Notes: generated by a model from the letters alone, not told the origin. A stretch of 64,000 nucleotides of DNA from Ophiocordyceps camponoti-saundersi (nom. inval.) (GCA_003339415.1 PDHQ01000102.1:50378-114377), one strand, 5' to 3'. Positions 37,900 through 50,854 are shown, numbered from the stretch's first letter. Made by a program: numbers and translations.

Positions 37900-40800
37900 T
37901 CGCTATTAACTCTTATATATATATTATAAAAGCTAACTAATATTAATTAGTAATTAAAATTTAGTTAACTATAGATTAATAAAGATAGAATAATTAACCT
38001 TAATAATAGATTTTTATAAAAGTAACTATATAGAGGTAAGCTATAATTAATTAAAAAGTTAATAAAAGGCTATATAAAACCCTTTTTAGAACTCTTAAAG
38101 AAGCTAATTTAAATATTTTACGATATCTATCTAAAGCCGGTTCGAAAATTTACTTATAATTATAAGTACCCCTCCCGAAAATAGAATAGAACTCCTTAAA
38201 TATTATAACTAGCTAACTTAGGAAATATTTAAATATACTAAAATTCCGAAATAATATTAGAATTAGTTTAACTTAGATTACTAGGATAATAATATACTAG
38301 GAGATTACGAGAATATAGAGATAATTAAACTAGCGATAGCGAGATTTATCTTATTCGTTAAAAGTAAGAAGTAACTCTCTAATCTCGCTTTATTTAACCT
38401 TTTCTAATAATATTTTAACGGCTAAAAAACGAAAATATAGGAAATAGGATAAGTATTTATAAGAAACCTTACTTAAAGCTTTTTTATAAGATAAGGAATT
38501 TATATTAGTAAATTTAAAAAACCTGCCCTAAAAGAATTCGAAAAACTTCTAAATATAGATAAACCTCTTATATAGCTGGCCTAGGTATATAGTAAAACCT
38601 TTTTTAAACTAGGACTTATAATCCCTATTAGATTAATATTAGAAATTAAGATAGAAACCTAAATTACTACTATATTTACCTTATAATAGTAGATAGCACT
38701 CTAACTAAAGCCTAGCTTAGATACTAAGAATATCTAAATTTAAATTATTCCTAACTTTTAAATATTATAACTAAACGTATTATCTTAAAACCTATTAGTT
38801 TAACTTACTTAGTAACCGATAATATATTAATTTTAGGACCCTTAAGCTATTACTCGAAGAATATAGTCCTTACTAAATATACTTATTAAAGAACTATTAG
38901 TAAGTATAGCTAAACTTAATATTAATAGCTAAAGTCCTTATTTAGATATTAATATAGAACTTTATCGATATCGATAAGAACTCTTATCGAAAATACCTTA
39001 ATTTTAGAACGAATTTATACTAGACGCTTTTACTTTCTCTATACTACCCCCGATTAAATTTCCTAATATATATATTAATTTAGAAATAATTACTTAATTT
39101 ACTAAAGTCTAAGATAAGAATATTATATACTTAGGCGAACTTTATAACCTCTTAGATAATAAGGTTTATATTTTTATAAATATTTACTTTATATTAAAAA
39201 TTTACCTATTTTATTTTTATACGATTTTTCTACGTATTCTTTTAGGCTAAGTAAGATAATATTATCTTAATTATATTAACTAGTTTTTTATTTTCTATAA
39301 TATATATTTTTAAATATAGAAGTATTTTAATATAAATATTAATTATTTTTATTATTATATAAATTAGATATTTATTACTTATTAGATAATTCGGATTTTA
39401 TACCTTAAAAGTAAACTATATGAAGTTTTATAGAAACTTTTTAATAAATTAGATCTCTATTAGCGTGCTTTTAGTTCCGATTATATTAGTAACGCCTTTT
39501 TATAGATAACCCTTATTAACGCTTACTAAGGCGTCCTTAAATTAGAATTTATATTTTTTAAACCTAAGAAAAATATAGAAACGCTTATATCTAACCTCCG
39601 TTCCTTTTTAAAAATAGCCTTAACTTATTAATTTAGTAGCTTATAATATATTTAAAGCTTTTACTTATTATTACCTCCTCCTAACGCTCTAAACCCCGAT
39701 ATTTTCTACCTTAATCGCCGATATTAGAAAACTATTAACCGGCCCTTAAACCGATATCGTAACGATAATAGAAATAACTTTACTTATAACTTAAGGGCTA
39801 ATACCTCGTAAAACCGTAAATATTTTATTTACGGTAAAATTAGATATTAATCCTCTAAATATACGGAAAAAGAATATAAAATATTTAGATATTTATTTCT
39901 AGCTTATTATACTTTTACCGGTATAAAGGTTAACTTTAACGCTTATCTTATAGATTTCGAAAAGATAGAAAAAATACTAGAGAAAAATAGTAATAATAAA
40001 TAAATACTCCTATCTTATAAACTTACCGAAACTTTATATTATATTTTATTATTTATATAATTAACTTAAGTATTTTATATACCCCGAATTACGGAATTAA
40101 CGGAAAACTTACTATTAATATTACTTTAGGTAGCTAAAATATTATATTAATTAGTATATATATATTTCCTAATAGGAAATAACCCTTATAAGCTTATACT
40201 TATTATAGCTCCCGCTATTTATTTTACCTTAATAAACTACTATTCTTAGATAATATTCTAAGATATTTTAATCGATATTAGTATAGTATCCGTATCGATA
40301 TTAGGTTAATCTTAATTTAAAATATTACGGCTTCTTATACTATTACTATCCCTTAATAAGTTTACCGCTAGCTAAGTATTTATTAAATTTAGTAAAAGTT
40401 AAACTATTACCTCCCTTAGCTTTATTTAAGTTACGACTCCGGTAAGTAAAATTATATTCTATATCTTACTTACTTAAACCCCGTTCTTTTTATACTTAGT
40501 AAATATAGATTAACTAAGGATATTTTTCCGTAATATTTTAAATTACCTTATCTATAATATAACTAAAATCCTTATTATATATAAATAAGGTTATTTTTAG
40601 TTTTTCTTTTTATTTTTAGAAAAAATAATATCGTATTTTACTAAATAGGAGATATACTAAATTTATAGATAATTTAGGCACCTTAGTATATCCTATTTAT
40701 ACTAACTACTTACTTAGGCTAGATATAATACCGATATCTAAGCTATTAAGGCTATATCTAAGGTTTATTATTAGTATTAATTAAATAGCCCTACGCCTTA

Positions 40801-41108
40801 ATAGTTTAAATTTAAGCTAAAAAATAATTATAATTTTAACTTTAAGGTTATCGTAGATATTCTCTATATTAACTAATAAGCCGTCCTATACGCTATCGAT
40901 TAAGCTATAGCTTTCTAAGCTATTTAGTTTCTCCTATCTCTCTTCGTAAAAAATACTTAAAATACCTTTTATATAATCTAAATTAATATTTACCTTAGAC
41001 CCCTTAATATTATTTATTATAATATTAGAAAGAACTTTAACTTTTAGAAATTCTATTCCGAGGCCGCTACCTTAAGTATTATATATACCTAGGTCCCTAT
41101 TAAGGTAT
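37900..41108 (+). pseudogene. gag-pol: CopC: truncated Ty1/copia polyprotein (Gag, protease, integrase part)
   Basis: Plus-strand frame with only RIP-type stops from at least 38450. The Gag knuckle at 39821-39862 has Tyr at Cys/His positions (YFIYGK, then a Tyr, then SSKY) with the same layout as CopB. Next come a protease-like stretch and a decayed TPFFLYL segment (about 40470-40500), then a decayed QIxRQF-HPS GAG-pre-integrase box (about 40672-40705), then the integrase core up to a decayed VPxxVYY at 41094. SINE S3 follows at the point where the integrase should continue with its conserved His/Ile/Glu stretch. RT and RNase H are absent from the window. It differs from CopB and is a separate element. 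Confidence 0.75.
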
Positions 41109-41604
41109 ATTATATATTATATTACTCTAATAACCTATATAGGTATCTAGGTATATAATCGTTTAATAGAGAGGAAAAACCGGAGTACCCCGGGGAAAAA
41201 CCCCTTACTTAATATATTCGGCTAGCTTATAAGCTAATTACGTTATATCGGAAAGCTTAATCGTTATAGGAAATATCTAAAGTTACGCCGGTCCTAAGTA
41301 AAAAGTACCTATACTTCTTATCGTATATCTTATCTAAGTTCTAAGTAATTCCGGTATATATATTAGTAGATATTATAGCGAAGATATTACTTCGTAATTA
41401 TACTCTATTACCGGATTATAATTGCTATTAAAGGGGACCTATTCCTCTAATAACTTACGTTATCTAACTAACTATACCCTTACCCCGCGCCCTACCTTAC
41501 CTAAGCCTCGGCCGGGTTACTACTCCTGCCGAGGGAGGGAAGGAGCCCGGCAAGGTTACTACTCCTGCCGGGGTTATGCCAGGGTCGGACTATACCCCGG
41601 CTAT
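41109..41604 (-). mobile_element. SINE S3, body part (496 bp), split by Gyp2
   Basis: Aligns with S2 36278-36772 in the same orientation, including the doubled TTACTACTCCTGCCG unit. It ends in CTAT, the target site of Gyp2, and the remainder resumes at 50751. Total SINE length without Gyp2 is 600 bp, equal to S2. A 61-codon open frame over its GC-rich part (41422-41607) is incidental. The left edge is uncertain by a few bases because of the (TA)n tail. Confidence 0.9.
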
Positions 41605-41809
41605 TAATAGCAGGCATAGGTTATATAACCTAACTTAGTTAGACAGATATAACACTTATACTTTAGATATAGATAGATAGCTTAGAGCCTTCTTAAAATA
41701 GATATAATTAACCTTACTTTACTACCTATATATAGGTTTCCTTTTATTATACTATTTTATAGCTATATAAGGTTATCTCTAATAGTTAGGTAATACGGCT
41801 ATTTATCTA
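41605..41809 (+). repeat. Gyp2 5' LTR (205 bp)
   Basis: Same length as 50542-50746. Every CA/TG lost relative to the 3' LTR is a transition (TTATTATACTATTTTATAG here, TTATCGTGCTGTTTTGTGG there). Confidence 0.95.
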
Positions 41810-42270
41810 ATAACCGAGATAGGGTGTCTTATAGCCCTTAGCGCCGACCGCCTTACCTTCTATAGACTAGATCTATATAACTAACTAACTTAGCCTTTTT
41901 AACTAATATTACTAAAAGCCTTATCTTTGCCCCCTTTTCCTCCTAGACCTTCTCTCTAACTAAGACCTAACTTTCCTTACTTAGTTTTTCTCTTTCCTAA
42001 CCTATAAGGGCCTAATAGCTCTAGCCTCCTACCTCTTAGCTTATAAATATAGATAGCTCTTACCTAGACTAAATACCTAACCTATCCCCTTCTCTCTTTT
42101 CTCCCCTCTCTTCTCTTCTCTCTTCTTTATATATATTAGAGATACTAAGACTATATACTAAAGTTATTATATCTAGTATTTTCTTCTTATTCGAGCCCTA
42201 TATTAGTTCTTATTAATCCTAATCTATTCCTTATATTATTTAAATCTACTATAGCCCTCTAACTTAGATA
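41810..42270 (+). other. Gyp2 leader
   Basis: About 460 bp between 5' LTR and ORF1. It begins ATAACCGAGATAGGG, with no primer-binding site I can assign. It includes a CT-rich stretch (TCTCTTTTCTCCCCTCTC region, about 42090-42125). No gene seen. Confidence 0.65.
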
Positions 42271-42274
42271 GTAG

Positions 42275-44990
42275 CTTTTATTCTTTAATACTTATTTTTA
42301 GATAGCTAAGGATATCTTAAACCTAGACCGGAGCCTAAATATAGATAGGCCCTTATCTTTAAATAGCTATAGCTAAGTTATTAAAACCCTTACTAATAGG
42401 GATATAGGTAAGTTCGGGGGTAATAGTAATACTTACCGATAGCTAGAAGCTATTAACCTAGCGTTTACTAAGCTTAACGGAGCCGCCGAATACTATAATA
42501 AGAAGATTAAAGTTATAAATATTAACCTAATAGGTAAAGCTATAAACTTTATAAATAGCGATACTATATTTTACGATATCTATAAGCGTATTAAGATAGG
42601 TAAGGCTATGCTTAATAATTTTTATCTATTATAGATAACTTTAGAAGAAAAATTTACCTTTAGTTATATTTTATAATAGCTATAAATATTAGTATAGTTC
42701 GGCTAAAGCTTAGGCGAGTCTCTCTAAGCTTATTATTATAAGACCCGCTAAACGCTTCGATTAGTTAATACTAGGGACTTTATTTAGGGTAGCCTCTTAT
42801 TATTAGCTCTTAAGAGTATATTCTTAAGTATAATAATTTATAAGTTTATTTCTAATATTACTAATTAAAAATTATATTATATTATTATATTATAACGGGC
42901 TACCGCCTTAACTAGCTTAGTAAAAGCTTAGGATATCGTTTAAGCTTTTATAAAGATCTAAGTAGCTAAATAAGCCGACCGCTAAGTTTAAGAGTAAGTA
43001 GCTATTATAGCTATAATAAGGGATCTTTTCTAGGAGAAGTTTAGGTATTTACTTAACGTACTAGTAAGATAGCGCTTAAGCTTTACCCTAAGATAGGATT
43101 TTTAAGGTTAAGCGTAAAAATAATAAGCAGTACCTATAGCCTCTAACTCTGCTAAAATATCCCTTATTAAATATACTCCTTAGTAGGATACTTATAGAAT
43201 AATACTATCTATAACGCTTATTATAGCGAGACTTAACTATTAGAATAAACTTAATAGAGTTAGTTAAGGTTAAGGTTAAGGATAAGGTAACTCTAAGCTT
43301 CTTAGGATAACGGGATACTAGGCACCTAAGTAAGTAAATTTTACTATAATAGGTTATAATACTAAGAATTTATTAAATATCTATATTAATAGTACCCTCT
43401 TTTTTCCTTAGGATTAACCTATATATATTTAATATAGGGAAGCGGGCTATAAGGTATTAAATTATCTTACTCTATTTTATAAAAGTTTATAAGCTTAGGA
43501 GAAAGATATCTTTAAAAAGCTTATCTTTAGTAAGTCTACTAATATCCTAAGTATTAGGGGTCCGGCTATCCCGCTATTAGCGCTAATATAGCAGATTCCG
43601 GTATACTAAGTTAGTATTAAGTCTAATAATTACCTAGAACGATCCTTAACCTAAGAACTAATCTAATAGCTATATAATATACTAAGTAAGTTAATAGGTA
43701 ATTTATCTAGCTAAATTTACTTAAATATAATTCTACTAAAATTAAGCTTAGACTAGGGAAATGCTACTCCTACTACCTAAGTAACCCCTATTACTATAAT
43801 AAATAAGTTAAATTTAGAGGAAAGCTTAGTAAATAAGTTAAACCGGATTATACTAGTAAAGGATAATAAGGTTAAACTTAATAAGATCGTCCGAGAGGCA
43901 CTTATAGTAATTATTATAGTAGTAGGCCTAGATAACCGTTATCCTATTAAGCGCCGATCCTTACGCCTAGATATTATCGAAGAGACCTTTAAACTAGCTT
44001 TAGATCTTAAGGCTATACTTTATTATAAGAAACTAGCTAAGGTTATAAAGGACCTAAGTATAGGATTTTTTAATAAGCTATATATATCTCGATAAGCTCT
44101 AAGAGGATTAGTAGAGGTATAAGCTAAAAATAGTATAGGTAGTATTAATTAGGTTAAGCTAATAAAACGCTTTATTATACTAATTAACCTAGTTAACTTC
44201 TAGTAGGTAAGTCTAGAGGGCGCTAAGTAGTTCTAATACCTATTATTACGTAAGCGATAAGCTTTAACTAAAATAAAAAAGGGAAAAGGTAAGGCTAAGG
44301 CTAGACCTAAAGCTAAGGTAATAATAGTAGATAGTAATACTACTAAATTTAACTAATCTACGGTAAATACTAAATTATAGTAAGAGAACTCTACTAGGTA
44401 GTTTAGAGTCCTATATACTATTATATTTAATAAACTAAATAAGCGTATATCCCTTAAGCTATCCCCTACTATTACTTTAGCCGATTAAGGATCTTAGGTA
44501 AACCTTCTTAACCCTAACTTTATTCGCAAATATAATATTAAGACTAGGCCCCTAAGTAATATAAGGTTCTAAGGGTTACTTATAATAATTACTAATACGA
44601 GAAGGCAGCTAATTTAAGATTTTACTATCTTTTAAGTTCTTATATAGGGTATCGATAGGGAAGTTTAAGCTATTATTAAGCCTAAAAACGAGTTTATAGC
44701 TTTAGATAACGTCCCTATTATCTTAGGACTCCTATAGTTATTCGATATCGGAGCTATTATCGATATATAGGAGGGTATTATTAAGATTAGTAAGACTTCT
44801 AAGGGGGATAAATTAGTTATATTAGAGGGCTTAGTTATAGCTTTTATTAACTAATAGAAGATTATACTCGCCCCTAATACGCCGCCTTTACTAAAGAAGT
44901 TTATCGGAATACTTTTAGATTCTTCCTTATCCTTAGGAGAGGATATAAACTTAGATATAAATAGCTTTAATACTAACTATATATCTAATA
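42275..44990 (+). pseudogene. gag: Gyp2 ORF1: Gag plus aspartic protease relic
   Basis: Nucleocapsid knuckle at 43424-43465: YI-stop-YREAGYKVLNY, which is C-x2-C-x4-H-x4-C with Cys and His turned to Tyr and Gln to stop. Upstream, a Gag-like segment with an LEAINLAFTKLNG stretch lies near 42446-42485. The protease C-terminal box ILGL(P)-x-LFDIGAIIDI is at about 44719-44770, in the same frame as the knuckle. The start codon is lost. ORF2 follows in the -1 frame. Confidence 0.85.
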
Positions 44991-44999
44991 TAGAATCTT

Positions 45000-47900
45000 T
45001 AAACTAAAATATTAATAACGACCTAAGTATATTATTAAACTATATTTATAGAAGGCTTATATTTTTATATTATCTTTTAAATATTTTTACTTTAACTTAG
45101 TTACCCCTCTAATCTATTACATACCTCGACTAATAAGGAGAGATAATATAAGTATTAAAGCTAAGTTTTAAGATTATTTTATATTAGCTTTATTTTACTC
45201 TAAATAGCTACTACCTAAGCTTCTTATAATTAAGGGAGCGGTAGCTAGCTTAAAGGTTACCTCTAATATTAGGCGATATTAGAGGCTAGATAAATAGTAT
45301 TAGCCGGGTCCCTAAGTAACGGAACCCCTAGTATCCCTATTCCTAATATAGAGAAGAGTTTAGCGGCGAGATATCGACTAAACTATTAATAGAGACTTAG
45401 TTATAAAGTAGTTCGATTTATACGGTATTACGCTCGGACCCCTAATCCTAGGATACTTAAGGGAGGAGATTATATATATATTTTATATATATCGTAACCT
45501 TAAGGGTTAAGATATAAGGGATATGCTACTAATAGACCTTTTCCTATATTACCTAAGGATTATACCTAGGATAAAACTATAATACCGTAATCGAAAAAGA
45601 AAATAGAATACTTTATAGCGGTATTAGATAAAAAAGATTATTTATAAGAATATTAACTTTAGGATTTATAAGTATATAGTAATAGCTAACGGTAAACTAA
45701 GCTAGTAGTTAGCTAAACTTATTATAGTTATTAAAAATAAATCTAATCCCTAAGCCGAGTAGAGGCTAATAATAAATTACTATAACGTAAACGAAGACTT
45801 ACTAGGCACCACGATTCCCCTATTATTAAAACTTTATAACTAACTCTTAGACCTTAAAATCGGTTTATTTAGTATATTTAATTTAAAATATAGCTACTAA
45901 GCTATACTTATAGCCCCTAAGCTTCGTTATATTCTAGCGTTCTAAATCCTAGGTTTTTCTTAATTATAACTAATAAGATTTCTATAGGGAACTTAGTTAG
46001 CAGCTTATAGCTTTATTATAATAATAAAGTTAGCTTTTAGGGCTATACCTAAACCTCTGCCCGAGCTATCGCTACTAGTAGTACCCTTAGAAAGTAATTA
46101 TATTATACCCTTAGATAACTATATCGACGATATCTTTACTAAGCACGTAAGCTTCGAGGAGTAGTAATAGTTTATTAAGGACTACTTCCTACTATAATTA
46201 CTATAAGCTCTTCTCCGGTTAAGTTTTAAGAAGGTCTTCCTAGGAATAACGAATATCCTTACTATCGGATAGGTATACTATATAGGAGGTCAGATTATAA
46301 TAAAGCTTAGCTAACTATAAAAGATTAAGGACTAGCCTATGCCGGTAAACTAGCGATAAGTTTAAGCTTTCCTAGGGGCTATAGGCCTATATCGAAGATA
46401 GATTACTAACTATACGGAGCTCTCTAAACCTCTAACTAAACTTACTACGAATATGCCCTTCGTTTAGGGCCCGTATAAAGCCCTCTCTTTTATAATCTTA
46501 AAGTCTATAGCTAAAGCTATAGTAATAATATATAGCCCTAAGCTTAATAAGCCGGTATAGGTCTATACTAACGTATCGAAATATAGCGTAAGCTACGTTA
46601 TATTATAGGAAAAAGATAAGGTTAAGGTGCCTATTTTTTATAATTCCTTCCTACTTATAAAAACCTAGCGGAATTATAGGACGTATAAGAGGGAACTTTA
46701 TACTATTATCGAGTTTTGCCGATAATATAAGCACTTCTTTTATACTATTTAGCTATTAGTAATCTTTACCGACTACCTACCTTTAACCTAGTTCCTAAAA
46801 GTAAAAGGATATAAGGGTATTTATGCTAGGTAGGTAATAAAGCTAAGGTAGCTTAATATTATCCTCGAATATATTTCTAGAGATAGAAATACTACGGCAG
46901 ACGGCCTATTACGGACTTTATTCCCGTCTAATAATTATAATATTCTAGATATTATAGATTTCGGCCACTTTAACCTAGGTAAGGGTTTATAGAGATAGAA
47001 AGATAGAAAAACTAGCTTTAAGGACTTACTTAAATATTTAAGGGGTAATAAGATTAAGATACTACTAGTAGATAAGTCTAGGTAAGCCCTACCTAAGCTA
47101 TCTTAGCTATAATAGGACGCCCTTAAGTTATTATAGTAGTAGATAAGATAGAAGTTACCTAAGGAACTTATACTAATAATAGTTACTTTAAGATAGCCTA
47201 ATACCTTTATATCTTTAGCTAGATTTGCTTAAAATACCTAGTATAGGGAACTAGTTAGATAGCTAACTAAGGGAAGATTAACTAATCCTTAGGACCGGAT
47301 TAGATTAGCACAAGTAAAACGATAAGCCTTATCCTTTTAATAGTGCCCTAAGCGGCATATCTTTTTATATCGCCACCTATCTAGAGATTAGTAGCGTTAC
47401 CTTTTACCGGATAAGGTGCCTAAAGCACTAAGATAGGCTTATAATAAAGTAAGATATTTTAGCCTAGAACTAATATATAGATAACTTTTTACTTATATCT
47501 TCTAGCTAGATATAGCTTAAGATATTATAGCTTACGTAAAAAGCTATACTAAGTATTTATTTTTTATACCTTATATGCCTAAGTTACTAGATTAACCTAT
47601 TATTATTAGCGCCCTATTTTAAGTTATTAGTATAGACTATATTAGGCCGTTCCCTATTACTAATAATAGCGCTAAGTTTATATTAGTTATTATCGACTAC
47701 TTCTTAAAGTTTGCCTAGTTAATAGCGTGCCGGATAGTAAGCGTATTAGAAACCCTAGTTCGACTACGAAGCTAGATAGACTTCGTAGCTCTTACGCCTA
47801 TAGCTATATACTTAGACCCTAAATCTACCTTCTTATCTAGAGAAATAGCCGCCTTCCTAAAAGCTTAACGCGTTACTTATATCCTAGCCCTATCTAAGTC

Positions 47901-48660
47901 TTACCGAAATATTAGCCTTATTAAAGTTATAAATCGAATCTTCTTATAAGTCCTAAATCGAGCTAAGCCTAAGGAATTATCTTAGTTAGACTGCTTATCG
48001 AAGGTTATAAGATAGCTAAATTATAAGATAGTTTAGATACTTAGCTTCTCGCTATCTAAGATTCTATATAATATATAATAAAATAGGTTATTACCCCTTA
48101 CCCTATCCTTAGAAGTTTTTAAGGCTCTTAAAGCTAGTAAGAAGGTAGAATAGCTTATAGGAGGTCGATATACTAATCTAGTTTTACGTTATATTACTAA
48201 AGCCTCTAACCGGAGGGGCTTAGTTAAGGCTAAGTTTAAACTAAAAGCTAAAAGCTATAGATATTACTAGGAAATAGTTAAGATAGCTAAATTTAAGCTA
48301 GGTAATCTTATATACGTAGCTAGGGAAGGTAAACTTACTAAGCTATAGCTAACCTAGGTTAGCCCTTTTAGGCTAAACTAATAGGTTAGAAAAGTCTTAT
48401 AGATAATTCGATATATAGATAGCACTATAGTTAAGGGTATAGTAGACTTAACCTTTTACTAGGACTTATTAAAGTATTTCCTTATACGGCCTAAATACCT
48501 AAGAAGCGATAATTAGTAGATACCGGCTATACTAGCTAGCCTATAACGATTTTAAAAGGACTTATTTTTTCGCCTTACTAACCTAAACCTAAGTATTTTC
48601 TCTTTCGGTTATTTCTCTCTTCTCTTTTCTTTCTTATATACCCTCTTTCTCTTATATTTA
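45000..48660 (+). pseudogene. pol: Gyp2 ORF2: RT-RNase H-integrase relic
   Basis: Reverse transcriptase with an intact catalytic YIDDIF at 46120-46137. RNase H follows with VYTNVSK (catalytic Asp now Asn) near 46560-46580. The integrase core has SIDYI...FPITNN (first Asp kept, about 47626-47660), YLDPKST (second Asp, about 47808) and, exactly 35 residues later, IKVINR, where Lys stands for the catalytic Glu (GAA to AAA). The spacing is that of DD35E integrases. The C-terminal part after about 48350 is basic, then hydrophobic. Frame is -1 to ORF1. Many Gln/Trp codons are stops. Confidence 0.88.
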
Positions 48661-48752
48661 CTATATTTACTTTAACTTATCTTACCGTCGAGGTTTCCTC
48701 TTACTATAATATACCTAAGTAGCTTTAACTTATAGTTATATATTTAGTAAAT

Positions 48753-50423
48753 ATAATTTCCTAGACGCTTATTAACGTACTACTATAGGCGACCGATATT
48801 ATACTAGATTTTGCAAATTAAGAGCTTTTTAATATACTAATATAGGATAATATAGAAATAGGCGATAACCTTACTTCCGATAGAAATCTTATACTTATAG
48901 CTATCCCCCCTTATATAGACCTTAGCAGCCCTATCCCCTCTATTATAAGCCTTAGAAAGGGCGATATTATAATATATAAAAGGCCTTAAAACCTATACTA
49001 GCTACTTAAAAGCCTAAGATAAGTCGCTAATAAGGCGATAGATAGAAAGATAGTTTATAAACGCTTTAAGGCGTAGCCTAACCTATAGACGATACTTAAC
49101 TACTTAGATATACCTAATACTAAGGACCCTATTTAGTTAAAAGTTAAACCTATAATTACTACCTTCTTCGTTAGAGCTAAGGTAGCTTTTAGGTAGGCTA
49201 AATATTACCTAATTAAAGAATACTTACTAGAATAGATACGATTTTTATATTTAGCTTTTACGAAGCTATCGCCGGCTATTATTATAATAATAGGTAATAC
49301 CCTATATAGTTAAGCTATAATAGGATAGTAGATCGCATAGCTTATAATAAAATCTATATAGTAGCCCTAAAAGCTTACCTAGCTTAAGGTAAAGATAAAG
49401 GAAATATAAGGGATTAAGGATATTATAATAACTTAGTACCCTCTAACGTTCCCTCTTATACCTATATACTTAGTTTAAATATTTAATATTATTACTAACT
49501 TCCTTAATATAAATATTATTAACCCGCCGACTAACTTCCCCGAACTAGCGTCTAAGCTAGGATACCTTAGGCGACTAGAAATTATAGCTAAGAATATATC
49601 TCTAAGGGACCTTAAGTATCTCTATCGGTCTATCCTAAAGGTAATATATTAATAAACCTATTACTAGATTAACGAATAGAATAAGTTTATATCTTAATCT
49701 TTACGTATTATAAAGGAAAAACTAGCAGTAGTCTAGCCCCTTAGGGGGAAGCTTTCCGGGAAAAGGCCTAAGAAATACTTAGCGCTAGAATAGCCGATAA
49801 TAGCTTAAGGATAACTATTATTACTAGGCCCTATTACCTAGGTACTAGCCCTAGGTCCTACCTTAAAGGAAATATACGCTATAACTTAAGTATTATACCC
49901 TAGGATTATAGCTCGGAATAAACTTAATCTATAACTTATAATATAGATAACTCCCTAAGCTACTTTTTAGCTTATAACTTCTAACTTAGCAAACTTTACT
50001 ATTACTAAGCCCCTTATTATAGTAGGAAATTAAGCAAAGAAAAGATATAAGAGATAAGCACCTATATTAGAGAGTGTCGATTTAGGCGACTATCTTATCG
50101 AGTCCTTACTTAAGAGTCTATCTAGCTAAAGTACAATTAAACCTAAAGCGGACTATAACTTACGTTTATAAATTATTAGCCTACGCTTAAGAGATACTTA
50201 ATATAACTAGTAACTCGAGCTTTCCTATATAAGCCCCTAATAGACTAAAGATTATAGAAGATAAGATAGATACGCTAATTACGTTAACTAAAGATAATTT
50301 AAACTACTTAACGCTCCTAGAGGCGAATATAGCGGTAATAGGTAGTAAAGTAAATACTAGGTATAGTAAAATTAAGGTAGGCCTTAATAAAGTTTAGTTA
50401 AGGGTAAAGGGATTATCGTCTAA
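48753..50423 (+). pseudogene. Gyp2 ORF3: extra reading frame after integrase, function unknown
   Basis: One frame stays open for about 557 codons between pol and the 3' LTR if RIP-type TAA/TAG are read as Gln/Trp; I followed it without a frame change. Recognisable stretches include DIPNTKDPI, LASKLGYLRRLEIIA and LRDLKYLYRSILKV. The protein would be soluble, Leu/Lys/Arg-rich and probably helical in its centre, with a more polar Ser/Gln-rich tail (LESVDLGDYLIESLLKSL near 50072-50125). No domain recognised. The proposed start (ATA at 48753 for a lost ATG) is a guess. It occupies the same position as ORF3 of Gyp1, but I see no clear sequence similarity between the two. Confidence 0.6.
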
Positions 50424-50541
50424 GGCCTAATTTATATATATTCTTTCCTTTTCCTCTTTTTTTTTTTTATTATCTTCTTTTTCTTTCCTAGGTTCTAAAA
50501 GGGGATAAATACCTTAAACTATCTCTATATAGTAGTAAATA

Positions 50542-50746
50542 TAATAGCAGGTATAGGTTATATAACCTAACTTAGTTAGATAGATATAATACTTATACTT
50601 TAGGTATAGATAGATAGCTTAGAGCCTTCTTAGAATAGATATAATTAACCTTGCTTTGCTACCTATATATAGGTTTCCTTTTATCGTGCTGTTTTGTGGC
50701 TATATAAGGTCATCTCTAATAGTTAGGTGACACGGCTATTTATCTA
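50542..50746 (+). repeat. Gyp2 3' LTR (205 bp), weakly RIPped
   Basis: Keeps TTGCTTTGC, CGTGCTGTTTTGTGGC, GGTCATC and GGTGACACGG, all of which are TA-mutated in the 5' LTR. Directly followed by CTAT and the rest of SINE S3. The bases just before it (AGTAGTAAATA) are only weakly purine-rich. Confidence 0.95.
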
Positions 50747-50854
50747 CTATATAGTTAGGGTGAAAAATACGGGACCCTCCGCCGGATTCGAACCGACTGC
50801 CTCTCTCATAGGAGACTAACATCTCTAGACGCTTAACTACTGCGCTAGGAGGGC
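50747..50854 (-). mobile_element. SINE S3, head part with tRNA-like region
   Basis: Starts with the second CTAT of the Gyp2 duplication. The tRNA-like head (about 50773-50854, minus) is the least mutated of the three: it keeps CTCTCATAGG and CTAACATCTC where S2 has TTATAGG and CTAATATCTC. The right flank (ATAGTCCGTATAAT...) does not repeat the left flank of S3, so no target duplication is found. Confidence 0.9.

Larger units (their letters stand above)
41605..50746 (+). mobile_element. Gyp2: second Ty3/gypsy family, full length, RIP-inactivated
   Basis: 9,142 bp with 205-bp LTRs (TAATAGCAGG...TTTATCTA) and a perfect CTAT duplication (41601-41604 and 50747-50750) inside SINE S3. Plus-strand order: leader, ORF1 Gag-protease, ORF2 RT-RNase H-integrase, ORF3 of unknown function, 3' LTR. 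RIP is somewhat milder than in Gyp1: the RT box is still YIDD. Its LTR and proteins differ from Gyp1, so it is a distinct family. Confidence 0.95.

Noticed and set aside
41422..41607. 61-codon open frame on the plus strand
   Set aside because: Runs antisense through the GC-rich body of SINE S3 and ends in the Gyp2 LTR; the other SINE copies do not keep it.
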